In this document: piece by piece, positions 21,301 to 35,100 of the stretch
Position numbering within the stretch: position 1 is the first letter of the stretch
How the letters are laid out: each line of letters opens with the position of its first letter
Assembly (NCBI GenBank): GCA_949152475.1
Contig: OX424558.1
Span: forward strand, 37,954,651 to 38,018,650
DNA from: Terebella lapidaria
Taxonomy: Eukaryota > Annelida > Polychaeta > Terebellida > Terebellidae
Length of the DNA stretch: 64,000 bases
Direction of reading: 5' to 3'
Notes under the pieces: model-generated
The model's input: only the letters and a program-made list of their open reading frames with translations
Databases searched by the model: none
Told to the model about the DNA's origin: nothing
Made by a program: the position numbers and the translations under genes

Positions 21301-24300
21301 ATTCTAACCTCTTGAACATCCACATAGTCCTCGTCACCCAAATGTGAACGCTTGGCAAACCCGAACTTGAGGGCCTCGATCAGTCTGTGCTCAGTTAGAA
21401 CCAGCTTGTCTTTGGGAGTGACGTCACTACTGGTGAAATTGTAGCCTGTGAAAGAACATCATACGGGACTGAATAGATACAGGCCGGTACGGTGTGATTC
21501 TGGGGAGAAAGATATATAGGCCGGACAGTCACGTGACGATACGGTACGACTAAGGAGACAAACAAGTATAGGGCTGGAGCCGCTGGACCGTCACTGGACG
21601 ATACGGATTGATTCTGGGGACAATCAAATATGCATACGGTACTGTATCATGTTATCAACTCTATCCATGTCGAGTTGTTTATAATTGCGAAATAACTCGA
21701 AGTGAACAGAAGGTGTGTATTTGTTGGACAGCAGAATCAAACCGAATTGTCAAATTACTGTCCTGCCCTATAGAAACATATTTTACATTATGCATTTGAA
21801 CAATCAATCGAGTTACTTTCTTTCACGAACTTAGGCCGAATAGCATACAATGACAGCAATATGTTAATAATATGTCTTTGATGAAATGTGTTAATAATAA
21901 TTATGTCTTTGAGGAACACATTGATTTTTCATCACTGTGCATGTACAATTCTGAACGGGAGATGCAGGAAAAATGTTCGGGTTTGGAGGAGAAGTCATTT
22001 GGTGTGAACGGTTCTAAACCACACTCCTGACCACTGCCATGTACATTATTTTACGATTTAACCAGTCCAGCCATGATATGCATATATCCCAGAGTTAATT
22101 AATTTCTAAGTTCTATTTTGCCTTCACCACGATCTGGTTCTATTGTTTGCTGATGGTTCGATATAAAGTTCATCTAGGAAAGTTGAAGGATGACTGGATG
22201 AGTAATAAATTACCATCGAGTATGTTGAGAATGTACTGGATTATAGCGCCACTTGACGGAGGTGGAGGTCCGTACAGAGTGTAACCGCCATTGTCTAACG
22301 TCACAGACACCGGCTCCTTCCACAGAGCTCTGTAACTAGATAGGTCCTCCAAGGTCAATATACCACCTGTCAAAATATATGGTTTCTGACATTAATAGGG
22401 CATCAAAGTATGCAAAGGAGTTGCCTCGCACCACACTCAGTTTACATTTTATTCCAATCTTATTCCAAATTTTTCGTTTTGAGGGCTGCACTACTTTGGG
22501 AAAACTTTCTGAATAACAGTATCAGCCACTACCATTGTCTTGTATGTCGTCTACAATGTCTGCAGCCAAAGTCCCATTGTAAAACACTTCAGCTCCTTCG
22601 TTCGCGATCTTCCTCAAGGTCTGCGCCAGTACTGAACGAGTCATAACATCCCCTGCTTTCAGTGGCGTCCCGTCCGGCTTCAGGAATGTCTCCCTGTATA
22701 CGATACGATTGTGTTTGTGGATTGCATATTGCAATATATGCATTGGTCAGCAATATTCATCTTTTTTAACAAATCAAACTAATTAAAACTAAACAATCTA
22801 TTATTCTGTTAAGTTCGCAATTGACTTGATTTTCGTTCAATAGAGGATCTCGAATTATTATCCACACGTTCATACAACCATATAAACACCTCATAGTTTC
22901 ACTTTCTCTGATGTCCTCTATTCGAGTCTGTATAGCTGTATCAAGGGCGTCGGTAACCTTGATTCCTCTTTCACAGAGATCTATTGTCGGTTCAAACAAT
23001 GCTGCCCAGGGAAGTTTGCCGTAGCGCGCATGCGCAGCTGCCATACCTGCCATTTCTCCCGGAACAGCTATCGCCATGCCACCTGTAAATTAAAGTCAAA
23101 TCAATAAGTGGAACAAAATATACATTTCCCGTCCTGCGTCCATGTGTGAATATCCTTTTACTGATAGTTGACAAATGTCTATAAGAAATTACAAAATCTT
23201 TTCCTCTCCAATTTATCTGTTGTTGTTGTTTACCTTTGGTGGACGATGCACCAGTGTTGACAAACATGTTGGAAGAGGCGTTCTGTGGAGCGACTTCTCT
23301 GCCGATAAGCGTAACAACCTCATCAGCGACACTGAAATTCGACATGTAACTGGAACGGGTAGTTCTGTGACCATCAACAAATATTATATATCCCACACAG
23401 GTACAATCAATGTCACTATTCAAAATGACGGGAGCTTCCGTATCATGCGTTCACCAGTACTGGAACTAATTTGGAGGCACGCAATATGGACTCCTCTTCA
23501 TGGTGTTTTTCCTTGTAATTGATCACAGCCTCGTGTCTCACCTGTCATATATGGTCATGAAGAAGCCTCCACCTATCCCAGTACTGTGTGTATGTACTAC
23601 ACCTAGACACAGCAGACTAGCTATAGCGGCATCCACAGCACTGCCTCCTCGTCGACCCAGGATGTCACTGTCAAACAGACCAATTAAATTCATTCTGAAT
23701 AAATGAAAATGCTATATTGCAAAATATCAACAGAACACATTGAAGTCACTCGACAATCGATTCCAATGCCACAAATGGTTATTTTGGTTGATTTATACTA
23801 TCGCTCCCACAAAGAATATGTCCGGGAAACATTTCTTTTAACATGCCGCATGACAGATATTTTGCTGTTTAAAGCCACAAGTAGGCCTATGGTAATTATT
23901 GAACTCATTGCTATGATATGGTTTGTAATATGACATTATTTGTGAATATGTCTTGATTCAGAAGATTGTCTCGAAGAAATAAGGCGGTTACCACATACAT
24001 CATGTGCGGATGCGTTTCCATGGCAACGGATCATAGGCCGACTACACATCCATCGAAATCGCGCCCCTGAGGTGATTACCTACGGAAGCGTATTAGGGCC
24101 ACATGAGTTTTTTAAAAATTCAATTTGTCGACTTATTATCTCGATAAATCGAGTTAGTTATCTCGATAAATCGACTTAATATCTCGATAAATCGAGATAT
24201 TATCTCGATAAATCGACTTAATATCTCGATAAATCGAGTTAATTATCTCGATAAATCGAGATAGTATCTCGATAAATCGACTTATAAGACTCAGACATTT

Positions 24301-27300
24301 AAAGTACAAGTAAAATGAATATGCATCGACCATAATATAGGCATTTCATTGGTTTCCTTATATTGGCAACAATAGGACAAAGAAAATATACTGATCACTC
24401 ATATTGAAAACTTATGGAGTATATGATTAACATCTCTGAAATAATACCAAACTATCCAATTGAAGAAGCCGCACAGATTTATAATTTTATGAATATACCT
24501 CATTTCATGTTTAATAGCTAAATAATTTCTAAAAAACAAAACAATTATACCATTTTCATTCATGAACATGTTGCATATTTCTAAGAGATAGTGATATAGG
24601 AACTTCACTATAGTTTTTAATTCGATAGTTTGGTCTGTATTATTCAATATTTAATGTTGTAATGGTCCATCATATAACCCTATTCAACATAGTGTTCAAT
24701 ATGAATAATGTGACTCGAAACATATTTCCATTTTACTTGAACTTTAAATGCCCAGGACATAAGTCGATTTATCGAGATAATTAACTCGATTTATCGAGAT
24801 AACTAACTCGATTTATCGAGATAATAAGTCAATTTATCGAGATAATATCTCGATTTATCGAGATAATAAGTCGATTTATCGAGATAATTAACTCGATTTA
24901 TCGAGATATCAAGTCGATTTATCGAGATAATTAAGTCGATTTATCGAGATAAATAACTCGATATATCTAGATAATATCTCGATTTATCGAGATAATAAGT
25001 CGATTGATCGAGATAATAAGTCGATTTATTGAGATAATTAACTCGATTTATCAAGTCGATTTATCGAGGTAATTAACTCGATTTATCGAGATAAATAACT
25101 CGATTTATCGAGATAATATCTCGATTTATCGAGATAATAAGTCGATAAATCGAGATAATAAGTCGACAAATTGAATTGAAAAAAAAAACTCATGTGGCCC
25201 TAATAGGCTTCCGTATTACCTGTACAGCTGTATTATCATATTTTCGTCCCTTTTTTCCCAAACCAGATATTCCGTGGATGCTGCTATTAGCCTAATAGAT
25301 TCTGTTACACCAGCCTGTGCAAATGTTCACTGGCCTGTGCAGATCGACGGACCGATCACATTGCGAACCCCGCTGTATCACACAGACGCCCCTGACGCGT
25401 GACACGAGACAATTGTAAACTACACTTCACAAAATACTAGTAACTAGGTGAAGCCCGCGCAATGCGCGCAACGTATGTCCACCGTGGAATCGCTCACTGC
25501 CCGTCACTGCGGAGACCTCCCAAACGGAAATAGTTCAACTTACAACGAATATAGTAGTACCGGGCGACAGCCCGGACAATGATTAAACTTACGTTCCTAT
25601 CTTCGAGCAGATTTCAGCATCGGCAGCGACTGCCGCAAATCTGTAGTGGCCAGTAGCCGATCGGGGTTCCTGGTCATCATCCTCTCGTGGGGGTTCGCTC
25701 GTTGGTTTAGGTGTAGGTTTTGGTTCATCTCGTACTTTCCCTAATCCAACCACCACTGCCAGGGCTATAATGCAGGCTAGCATAGCAACGAACAGCACAG
25801 CCAGGAAAATCCTGCCACTGCTACACAAGGCACAAGGAAAACAAACAAGTATATATTGGTGTTTTGACAAATCAAATATTCCTCAGTATAGTCTGTATTT
25901 CTAATTATACACACTACACAATCTTCTCTGAAAGCGAGAGTTCATGTAGCCTGTAGGTTCTGTGTATGTGTAGATTATATCCATGCATTTGATTCTGTTC
26001 CAAAATGACTGCAAAATGACATTCATGGACAATTTTACTTCTAGTGAAAGCTATATATTCGCATTTGTGGCTGATAAAATCTGCTGGATTAACATTGTTT
26101 CACATGCACTACACGTATAGGCACTCGTCAGGTTTATACATTCAGCCATTCCCTTTCTACATTATATGTCAATGAAATTGTACAAAGAACATGAACAATT
26201 GCGCTGTCCTGCTATATAATATATAAACGAGTATTTTCTTGAACAAAATATGCTCATCTATGCCAATCATATGTGTGTTGGGTTTGAATCTATGGAATGA
26301 TTTCTAGGCCAAATGAATATATTGCAGATTTGTTTTGTGACGAACATTATTTATTGGTTAATACAACAGAAACAAAGATTTTTGTTTTTAACAATGAGTG
26401 TCGGATGAAACGTGAAGAAAAGGTGTTATGTTGCTGTCCAAAAAAATTAGACTGTGACAGTCACTATAGACATTCAAGTATTATGTTTTCAAGTAGACTA
26501 AGATTGAAACCAACCATAAATGTCTAATCCACTCAAAGCATAAGTATTATGATGGTATGAACTTGATATAATTTTTGTTTATTCTGGCAATTAGCCCATA
26601 TGCAGAAATGCATAGTCGCAGGGGTGATACACCGATAACAGCATGACATAAACTTATGTGCATAATGATTCATTGTGATGTCGTACAACATGAGACGAAC
26701 TAATGTTACCACACGCTGAGCTCATAAAGCTCGATCTGAAATATGTGATTACACCATGATGGTGTCTTTGTTTGGGCTTCAGGCAGTAAGCTTTTGGTTT
26801 GTGATTTCGTACTCATGTACAAAGAACATTTTACACAATGTCTACCCCTGACTTTGTGTATATTAATATTTGGTTGGGCTATTCCTAATCCAAAGCGATG
26901 TTATCGCCATAATACATGCCGATAAGCTGAATGCACGAATATGCTCAACAATTCAAATATATAAACGTGTGAACATATTTAATGGTGCAAAACGCCACTT
27001 CATACTTGAGCGTCAAACCACTGCACCCCGAAGCATAAATATCGCCAACATCTCACTGCTCAGAAAGTTGTGTATAAAATCACTCGTGTCTAGTCAAGCC
27101 ATGTTGTAAAACACGTCCATGATATTAGGTACCTACGTACTCCCACTGCCTTTTGTTTGAATATGTAAAATCTCCTGAAACAATTGTGGTGTAGTCACCA
27201 AGAGGAAATTGCAAACGGTAAATCACCAGTACTAAGATATTTTGCTCTTATATGATAATCAATGATAATGATATGATATTTAATGATCAATGATAATGAT

Positions 27301-27531
27301 AATCAATGATAATGTTCATAACGCGGATCTGGATAAATCCGGATAAAACGGCCTACCACAACCGGTATGTCAGTATCTGTCATAACCAACCTTTATTTCA
27401 GAATCTAGTCATCAATGGTCATAGGAAATCAAGATTGTCAACATTATGGATTTAATGTTTCATCAATGAAAAACTACATCTGGTGAATGTTACCTGCATC
27501 TCTTGCCAGCTTTCAATCCGTCCTCCTCCAT
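18375..27531 (-). CDS. GGT: gamma-glutamyltransferase (glutathione hydrolase), paralogue A
   Basis: Twelve exons, minus strand, all with GT-AG borders: 27531-27494, 25820-25593, 23667-23542, 23331-23234, 23082-22890, 22693-22533, 22366-22214, 21445-21309, 21039-20852, 19721-19481, 18857-18744, 18557-18375. They sum to 1,860 nt, 619 residues plus stop. The enzyme cleaves the gamma-glutamyl bond of extracellular glutathione. Visible: a type II membrane anchor ([20 protein letters not shown]), [22 protein letters not shown], substrate Arg in GREVAP, the processing Thr that becomes the small-subunit N-terminus (AGTTHLSV), the NNEMDDFS lid, paired Ser in MSSMSP and the GASGG oxyanion loop. Intron 2 carries FB2 and a possible Helitron. 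Start chosen at the ATG beginning [12 protein letters not shown], which splices in phase to the anchor exon. No catalytic residue is missing, so it looks functional. Confidence 0.93.
19759..19779. repeat. short perfect hairpin in a GGT-A intron
   Basis: GTTGGGGGC and its complement separated by GAA. It lies just upstream (minus strand) of the exon at 19,481-19,721. It may be a transposon end; function unknown. Confidence 0.6.
24081..25215. mobile_element. large foldback element FB2 (palindromic TCGATAAATCGA arrays)
   Basis: Left end TACGGAAGCG, right end CTTCCGTA, with TTACC flanking both sides (24,076-24,080 and 25,216-25,220; ATTACC if the last A is counted as target). After the termini come GGGCCACATGAG, a T-run and TTCAATTTGTCGACTTA on both arms. 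Arrays of TTATCTCGATAAATCGA-type units follow: short in the left arm (about 24,125-24,285), long in the right (about 24,765-25,150). A unique centre of some 370 bp has inverted edges (TTTAAAGTACAAGTAAAATG). No ORF. It sits in intron 2 of GGT-A. Confidence 0.85.
25437..25582 (-). mobile_element. possible non-autonomous Helitron
   Basis: Minus strand: starts A|TCATTGTCCGGGC. Near the other end there is a GC-rich hairpin (GCGCGCATTGCGCGGG), then TTCACCTAG|T. TC start, terminal hairpin, CTAG end and A|T flanks fit Helitron rules. A second hairpin (CCGGGC-GACA-GCCCGG on the plus strand) lies at the start. Only about 145 bp and no known partner copy in the window. Confidence 0.3.
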
Positions 27532-30500
27532 GTTGCTATGTTAAATCAGCACCTACCATCCAGTCACATAAGTATGTGCACTTATCTCTGAAATTGAAGC
27601 TGACTGATTTATGAGCGAATCAACAAGTATCAATCGCGAGCCAATGTCAACACCTCTTCTAATTTATTCAGCACACCTCAATTTTGGCTACACTGATACC
27701 ACACTCGACCTAACCCTAGTGAAAACAGGTAAACATGCGCTAGTGTATAAATTAATGTGCACAACTACATGCCCAGGAAACAATACAATGTCGTGTCACT
27801 ATACTTAGTCAATGCTTGCACAATACTGTGTACTAGTGTACTATCCTATGCAATATTGTGGAAAGTCTACTAATATTGCATATCAAATATATTAATATTT
27901 ATTGGATCTTTTTTTAGAACACACTGCTTATATTCAAAAGAGAACACTTTAATTATAATCATTGTGCACCTTCACAGCGGCGCACGTCTCACTTTGGCTC
28001 CAGTTACCCCCCTCCTGGATTACATTATTATAGGCCAAAAAAAACTGCCAAAGCAAATTTATTAACAAACTTACTCCTGAACAAACACCATTCTAGTCTT
28101 TTTTTATATACATCGGCATGATACCGTTTTTCACTTTTGAACCATGTGTCCATTATCATTGTGGCGAGACTGGATGCACTAACGATCGTTAGTGCATCCC
28201 GCAATGGCGAACAGCACTCGCGGTTCGTTTGAATTCTCTTCATTTTCCCGATAATTACGATTGTGAGCGATACACACATACACCTTCCGATTCTTATGCG
28301 CACCAAACAACCGTTCGTTGCAAATACATGGCGATTATCTTGGTTTGGGCATGAAAAACTCGTCTGAAAAAAAAGCCGAAAGATTCCCTAACGATTGTTT
28401 TTGTAAAATCAAAGATTTTCCCTAACGAACATGTGAAGATTCCCTGACGATATTTTCTTTATTAACTCAAATCTACGTTATTTAAATGTTAAGCGTGATA
28501 TAAAGTACCAATTGACATGTATTGATGTGTACAGATGATCTTCTGGTATTAATAGCATAATATATTGTGTTGGAGTGTGTGTAGGTATATGAGGTATGTG
28601 ACTTTATTTGTGTTTATTAATACACACCATTAAATCCAACTTCACTTGGAGCCGAAGCTTCGTTTGCGATAGTTAGACAAAAGCTACATAAGTGTGCATC
28701 TAGTTCTGTTTATCTAGTACAGATCTAGTACCTATTTTTAATGTGACATTCGCTTATTTATGTCGCATAAATCAACGAATTCACAATGGTGTATGATATG
28801 GACCTGTTACAATATACACGTATTAGGCCTATATCGTTAGGAATCTCACTTTTGTCGTTGGTGAATCTTGTCGCTAATTCTTTTCCTCAACATATCCAAC
28901 AAAAAAGCGTGATCTGCTTGGAATAACTATGCGTGTCTTTGTTCAAAACGCGAAGCTACCTTCGAAGTATACATTTATCACAAATGGACCTGTCATTTGA
29001 TAACATACGATCAAAAACCAAACTTACCATGTTTACTGTCCGCCATTGCGGGATGCATCCAGTCTCACCACAGTGATTATATTAAGCGCATAGAAATGTT
29101 TCTTGCCATTTGCATTATAGAGGAACATGCGCAAAATAGAACATTTTTCAGACATTATGAATATATTCCAACAAAAAATTGGAATATTATTGTGAAACCT
29201 ATGTTTGAAATTAAACGTTATTCTCAACATCGTCACTGCAACTTCAACAAAATTTGTTTGTAGCAGGTTACAATGGCAAGATCACATTTCATCGAACAAA
29301 ACATGAACAGATGAAATGTTAATACATACATGTAGATACATATAATACACTGATAAATAATGTTTTACTGTTAATGTGATGTACTGGTACCGCTGTTAAC
29401 GTTCTGAATATCACATAATCGTTGGTTAATATGTGAGTGTCATTCAGTCTCGTTTGTTCTATACATATGTATGCAGAACAATTAACCTAAAAGCTATAAA
29501 TCGTTAACTCGAGCATCGAAACGCTACCATGCATTTCATGTAGATATATATGTGCCCAAATACATTACGATCTTGTCGGTTTCCTGAAAAAGTAACTTCC
29601 TCAGTGATCTCTTTCTGATCAGTGGTTTGCTCTCTGATAACAGGCACAGCTGCAACGGAAGTACTCGGACCCAGATTGATGCCTAGATTACCATATTGAT
29701 AACTGTCTATATGGAATAAAACTTATTTTGTATGGTGGTTGCTTGACATATCGGCAGAGGATATAACCACTGACAATGGTATGATGATGGTGACGATATA
29801 ACTATAATATTCGGGGTAGCTATGACCCAACTCCCAGTTAGCCGTGTATAAATTATTATAAAATGATGTTATTATTCAGAGCACCTTCATTAGGTGAAAA
29901 AAGGGGCAATGTTTGCTACTGGTAGGGCAACAATACGTCAAAAATTCGTCATATTGCGACATGGGTGGCTACTGCTTCATCCGAATTCGAGAATTGCCCA
30001 GCCACGGGGGTATCACTTACAGTGAACTTCATGTCTATCAGACTATTCTTTTTTAAGATGAGCGTGTGGGCAAGCAGACAAACGTACAGACGAACGAACA
30101 TACCCCAACACAATATCCCAATATCCCGTCCACCCCCCACCCCGGCCTCCGTCGAGGTAAGTGTAGTAATCAGATGTCAAACCGTGAAGACACTTGTACA
30201 CAAGTAGACCGTGGTGTCCCACTCATCGAGCACGATGCCACAGTCAATCGGTGAGGCACCTGGGTCCAGTCACAAGCAGCGTGATCTTGAAATCTCGAAC
30301 TTTAAATTTGAAAGAAAAGTAGTGTAACCAGAGCAAGATCGGGTGTGATATAGTCCTACCTCTTGCTTATTGGAACAACCCGGAGACTGAAGAATAGGCT
30401 GCATCATCGAGGTGTTACGTAGTGTATCAACATATTGATGTAACGTACATGTGAACGTTGGTGCCCGACCAGCACAGCTCTGTGGATAGTGACCCATTGT

Positions 30501-32194
30501 CCTATTTGAGTCGAGAATATGCTGACCCCGATAACGTGCAATACTAGCGAATGGTAACGATGTGTCGCATATCACTAATGCCACAGATGTCGCAGTTCAC
30601 GAGAGAGGGACCCATTGGCATGCCAGATGCTGAGACGTATGTGTGTAGTGGTGTTAGCGAACATAAATGGACATCATTCCACCAGCAACATTTTATCTTT
30701 TAAAGGTATTAATGTTTAAGTCACAGGGACTTCCGCCGAATATTTCTGAGGTCTTAAAATGTAAACATACTCTGACAGATCAGAAGCGAGGGGCTTTGAG
30801 TCAGTTTCAACTGCTTTGGCATAACTTCAAATGATAAATGCGCAAATATACGTATATAGCATTTACCTCAATTAAGACTATAACTCGAGAGACTATAACC
30901 GTAAATAACATCTATCACCATGAGCGCATACAAATCTAAATTCACCGGCACAAAGTAGGTGGAGATTATTAGCCTGAAAGAACTTGTTTTTGGTGTGTGA
31001 GGTATTATCTGATTATGGTGATGTCATAAAACACTATGAAATTTATTCAACGAATGCCATTCATGACCTATACATTTTGGCCAGGTAAATAACTCATGGG
31101 TGAAACGTCTTGTAGGACAGGAACTGTTCATTTGTTCAGGAACATGAGAGAAGTACACTTATTTAAGTCTGAGCTTGGAGAATGGAATATTTTGAGATTG
31201 TCAGGAATGTCCTCTTGGTAGTCGTGTATTTCTGTTGCATTGCCGCCCACATGGTACATGTCATATATATATTTATGTAATATATGTTATGTAAACGTTG
31301 GAGATACAATATATGTATTAAGTAATGTTGTTATATTCGCAAATCACAGATCGGATATAGGAAATGTCGAATAACAACCTCTGTCTTTCCCAAGGAAAAC
31401 GTCTGTATGATCATATATATGATATATTCCAGATCGTGGTGACGTCCATAGACTTTCTTAAAACAGTTCTCGGAGAATAAATACGGAAATACTTCCGTAA
31501 AGCAACATCGTACCAAATTTAGTTCTATAATAATATGTATTCATTGTCAATAAGCACTCCAGTAACAAGCAGGCCGACATCAACAACTAGGCTAACGGTA
31601 CCCATCAAAGTTATCACGCATGAAAAACGTTCTCTGTATATTGTGTTTATTTCAAATTTGCATATGAAAATTTACAGTCTTGACACTCATAATACATTGA
31701 TTTTGTTTCGATATGTAACAGCAGCAAATTGAAAATTGATTTAGGACCCTACAATCTATTCTGTCGGTTGTAATGGGGCGTGGACAAAGATCGATACTTA
31801 CACTCATTCGAGGTGGTAGCACTGTTTTAGTGGTAATGTGACGTCATAACGCTATTTAGTATGACGATACCTTGGTTTTCCTCCAAACATACGGAATTTT
31901 CGCGCCAAATGTCACGTGCATGCTTCACAACGGACGATATTCCTTAGTGATTTGGCACCGAAATTACCACTAATACAATTATGCCGCCTAGAGATTGAGC
32001 TTTCTAGGTCAGTCTGGGTCTGTGGCCATATCTTTCAAAATCATATCTTAAAATATACAGAACGATTGTGATTGAACCAGTATATTTTGCCGAGAATATC
32101 ATCCAGACTTCATGTTACCAGAAATACATAAGGAGTCTCTCGTTATGTATTTCTGATGTTATCAATTCAGATACATCCGCACACATCCTCGAGT
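27532..32194. other. intergenic between GGT-A and GGT-B
   Basis: 4.7 kb without a gene I can support. It includes an ATGATA-rich imperfect microsatellite (27,255-27,315 lies just inside GGT-A intron 1), a 28-bp palindrome (28,172-28,199) and its related partner near 29,035-29,085, and otherwise AT-rich unique-looking sequence. Confidence 0.5.
28172..28199. repeat. 28-bp perfect palindrome
   Basis: GGATGCACTAACGA followed by its exact reverse complement. The flanks (GTGGCGAGACT before, CGCAATGGCGAACAG after) recur inverted at 29,035-29,085 without the palindromic core. Confidence 0.85.
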
Positions 32195-35100
32195 CTAGAA
32201 CCCATCCGGTGCTCCCCGTTTCCTGACATCTGAGGTGGCCACGACACACTCCTGGTCACAAGGACGTGTTTCAGGACTGCCCTGGCACGTATTCTGGATC
32301 GCTTGGGACACGCCGAAGTAGAGATTATCCCGGCGTGTCCTCATCTGGTGACCTTTATGCTCCAATGCCTCGCGATACTAACAAAAATGATACTTATATA
32401 CATTAATTAAAATCATCATAATCTTCACGCATATTGGCTACTAATATATTCATATACTTGTCAAAAACTCACATCAGAGCCGATTTTCTCTGTCTCGTAT
32501 CGTACTTCGCCATATGTAGAATTCGCTTGGTTATAGAAGAATCTAACCCTGTCTACAGCGGCAGTGAGATTGAAACCGAGCCAAAGATTATTCATGACAA
32601 CCTAGAAAAATGTTGATATATGGGACATGAAATCGTTGATCCCTAACATTTCATGGGCATACAACTACAGGCAATAGGTCTACACAGTAACACGCATATG
32701 AATGCATTCGTTGATACAAGCAGTTTTCTGACGACCTCGCTGAGGTCTACCTGAGGAACACAGCTGATGATCCTGGGCCCTCCAGCCGCTCCCACCACCA
32801 GGCGAACATCTCCTGTAGAGTTCATGACAACCAGGGGACTCATAGAGGACATGGGACGTTTGCCCAGGACAATGTAGTTCATTGGCGAGGCTGGTACGCC
32901 GTAGTGATTTTTCGTGTTGGGTGTAGAGAAGTCATCCATGGCATTGTTGAATATGATCCCAGTTCGGCTGCCCATTACATAACTCCCAAAACTGGAGGAA
33001 ACAAATTATTCGTTACAGGTTACCGAATCTTTGGTCCGATAACCTATTGCCATAGTGTTGCGCACATCATCTGTCATCGTCGTCCGTTTACATTTTAATC
33101 TTTAAAGTTTATGGGCGGATCTTTCTGAAATGCCTAACGCACAGAAATGCCTAAACTTATTTCAAGAGGGAGCATTTTTTAGTTCTTTTATTTCGCAATT
33201 TTTTCTTTTCAAAATGGTGGCCTTTTTTAACTTGGCAGCCATTTTCTCAAAAATTGTTCAGTTTTGAAATTTTTGTTTCAAAATTTTTGTATGGGTCTTT
33301 TTTTTGTATGGGTTGTAGATTTTTTTATATCTCAAATCGCGTTGCTAAGCCTTTTATGCTATTCCTAGGCCCCCTCGAAAATCCTTCTTTGAAATGTTGG
33401 AAGTTTTGCACTTTCAAATGGGAAGTCTCATTGGTGATTTGTGTGTGACCTTGAGTGTGACCTTCAATGACTTTGAATGGTCAAAACAGCCATTTTTGGG
33501 ATTAAAAGACGCCAAATTTGCACTATGTCTTTTCTCAATAACTATCTGATCAGTTTCTAGATTTTCATTTCAGAATGTACCAATTCGGATACTTGCTGCA
33601 TTGATAGAAAGACAGAGTGCCTTGAATTCCTCATAAGGCCCGATACTGGAAAAGCCCAAAATGGCATGACATGCACAAACTGGCTTCTGGGCCAAAATAT
33701 TTGTACAATACCTCAAATTTGTGATATAATCAGATAGGCCTTAAATTTTGGCACTTTCAAATGGGAAGTCTTGTTAGTGATTCGTGTGATGACCTTGAGT
33801 TTGACCTTCAATGACTTTGAAAGGTCAAAATAGCCATTTTGGGGTTAAAAAGATGCCAAATTCGCACTTTATCTTCTCTCAAGAACTATCTGATCAGTTT
33901 CTAGATTTTCATTCCAGAACGTGCCAATTGGGACACTTGCAGCATTAATAGAAATACAGATTTCTCATAAGGCCCGATACATAGACCAGAAAGGCCCAAA
34001 ATGGCATGACATGCACAAACTGGCCTCTGGGCCAAAATATTTGTACATATACCTCAGATTTGTAATATAATCATATAGGAGTGTCATATGAGGCACCTTT
34101 TGGTGACCTCAAACGTGACCCAATATGACCTTGAGTGGTAATTGTTGACGTAACATTCGACTTGAATAATGTAAAATGAGTGATAATTAAGTGCTTGTAC
34201 ATGAAGCTTAGGTTTGTATTATGTGCATATAGGCAGTCACATAAGGTGCTTTTCGGTTACCTTGAATTTGACCTGTACAGAATTTGATATGTCAAAGCAG
34301 CAATTTTACTGAAAAAGAAATTATGTTTAACACTGTAGACTACTCCGGTAATCTTTCTTAGCCCTAGGGCTAATTTTTACATTAGTCCATGACACATAAC
34401 CTGAAGTATTCATGATCGTAAACTGTAGACAGTTATGCACTTACTATGTATTGATGGTGCTAGTAACAGATACGACAGACCCATCAGGTCCGTATACGGA
34501 GAGGTGTGAAGTTCCAGGTGTGTTGTCCAGTTCAAAATCAGACCCGTAGCTTGAAAGCACGTACGAGTCGTTAATTAACGATCGCGTTCGGTCAGCGTAC
34601 GTGTCACTTAGTAGCAGGCTTTTCCACTGCCAGTGAAAGTACATCCAACAAATTGTCGTTGAGTTCTTGGTTATCTCATTGTACTCATATACATAAGATT
34701 TGAAAAGCTAAGCTCCAAATTAAGTGGACAATTCAATGTTATTTTCTTGCATCATCAAGAGTGGTGAAATAACAAAGTCGCTTCACATCAAAGTAGTTTT
34801 TGAAATGTACCGAAGCTTATTCACCTCAGACACGTTGACATAATCTTCATCGCCAAACTCAGAGTAACGCGCTAGTCCAAACTTCAGAGCTTCGAGCATC
34901 CTGTGTATTGTCAGGACTTCTTTGTCTATGGATGACCTATCACCCTCAGACATTCCGTATCCTATGGATGACAACAATTTGAAAAAATAAAATACCCTTG
35001 CAGACAGATTTGTCCACTCAGAATATCTCGACCCCAAAACAAACCGAGCTCGAGTGTCGACGATTCTTACCATGCTTACAGAATCACTACTACAGACTAC

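Noticed and set aside
26297..29263. Small ORFs (60-90 codons) in the GGT-A first intron and the intergenic region
   Set aside because: No domain, no codon pattern, no splice context; expected by chance in AT-rich DNA.
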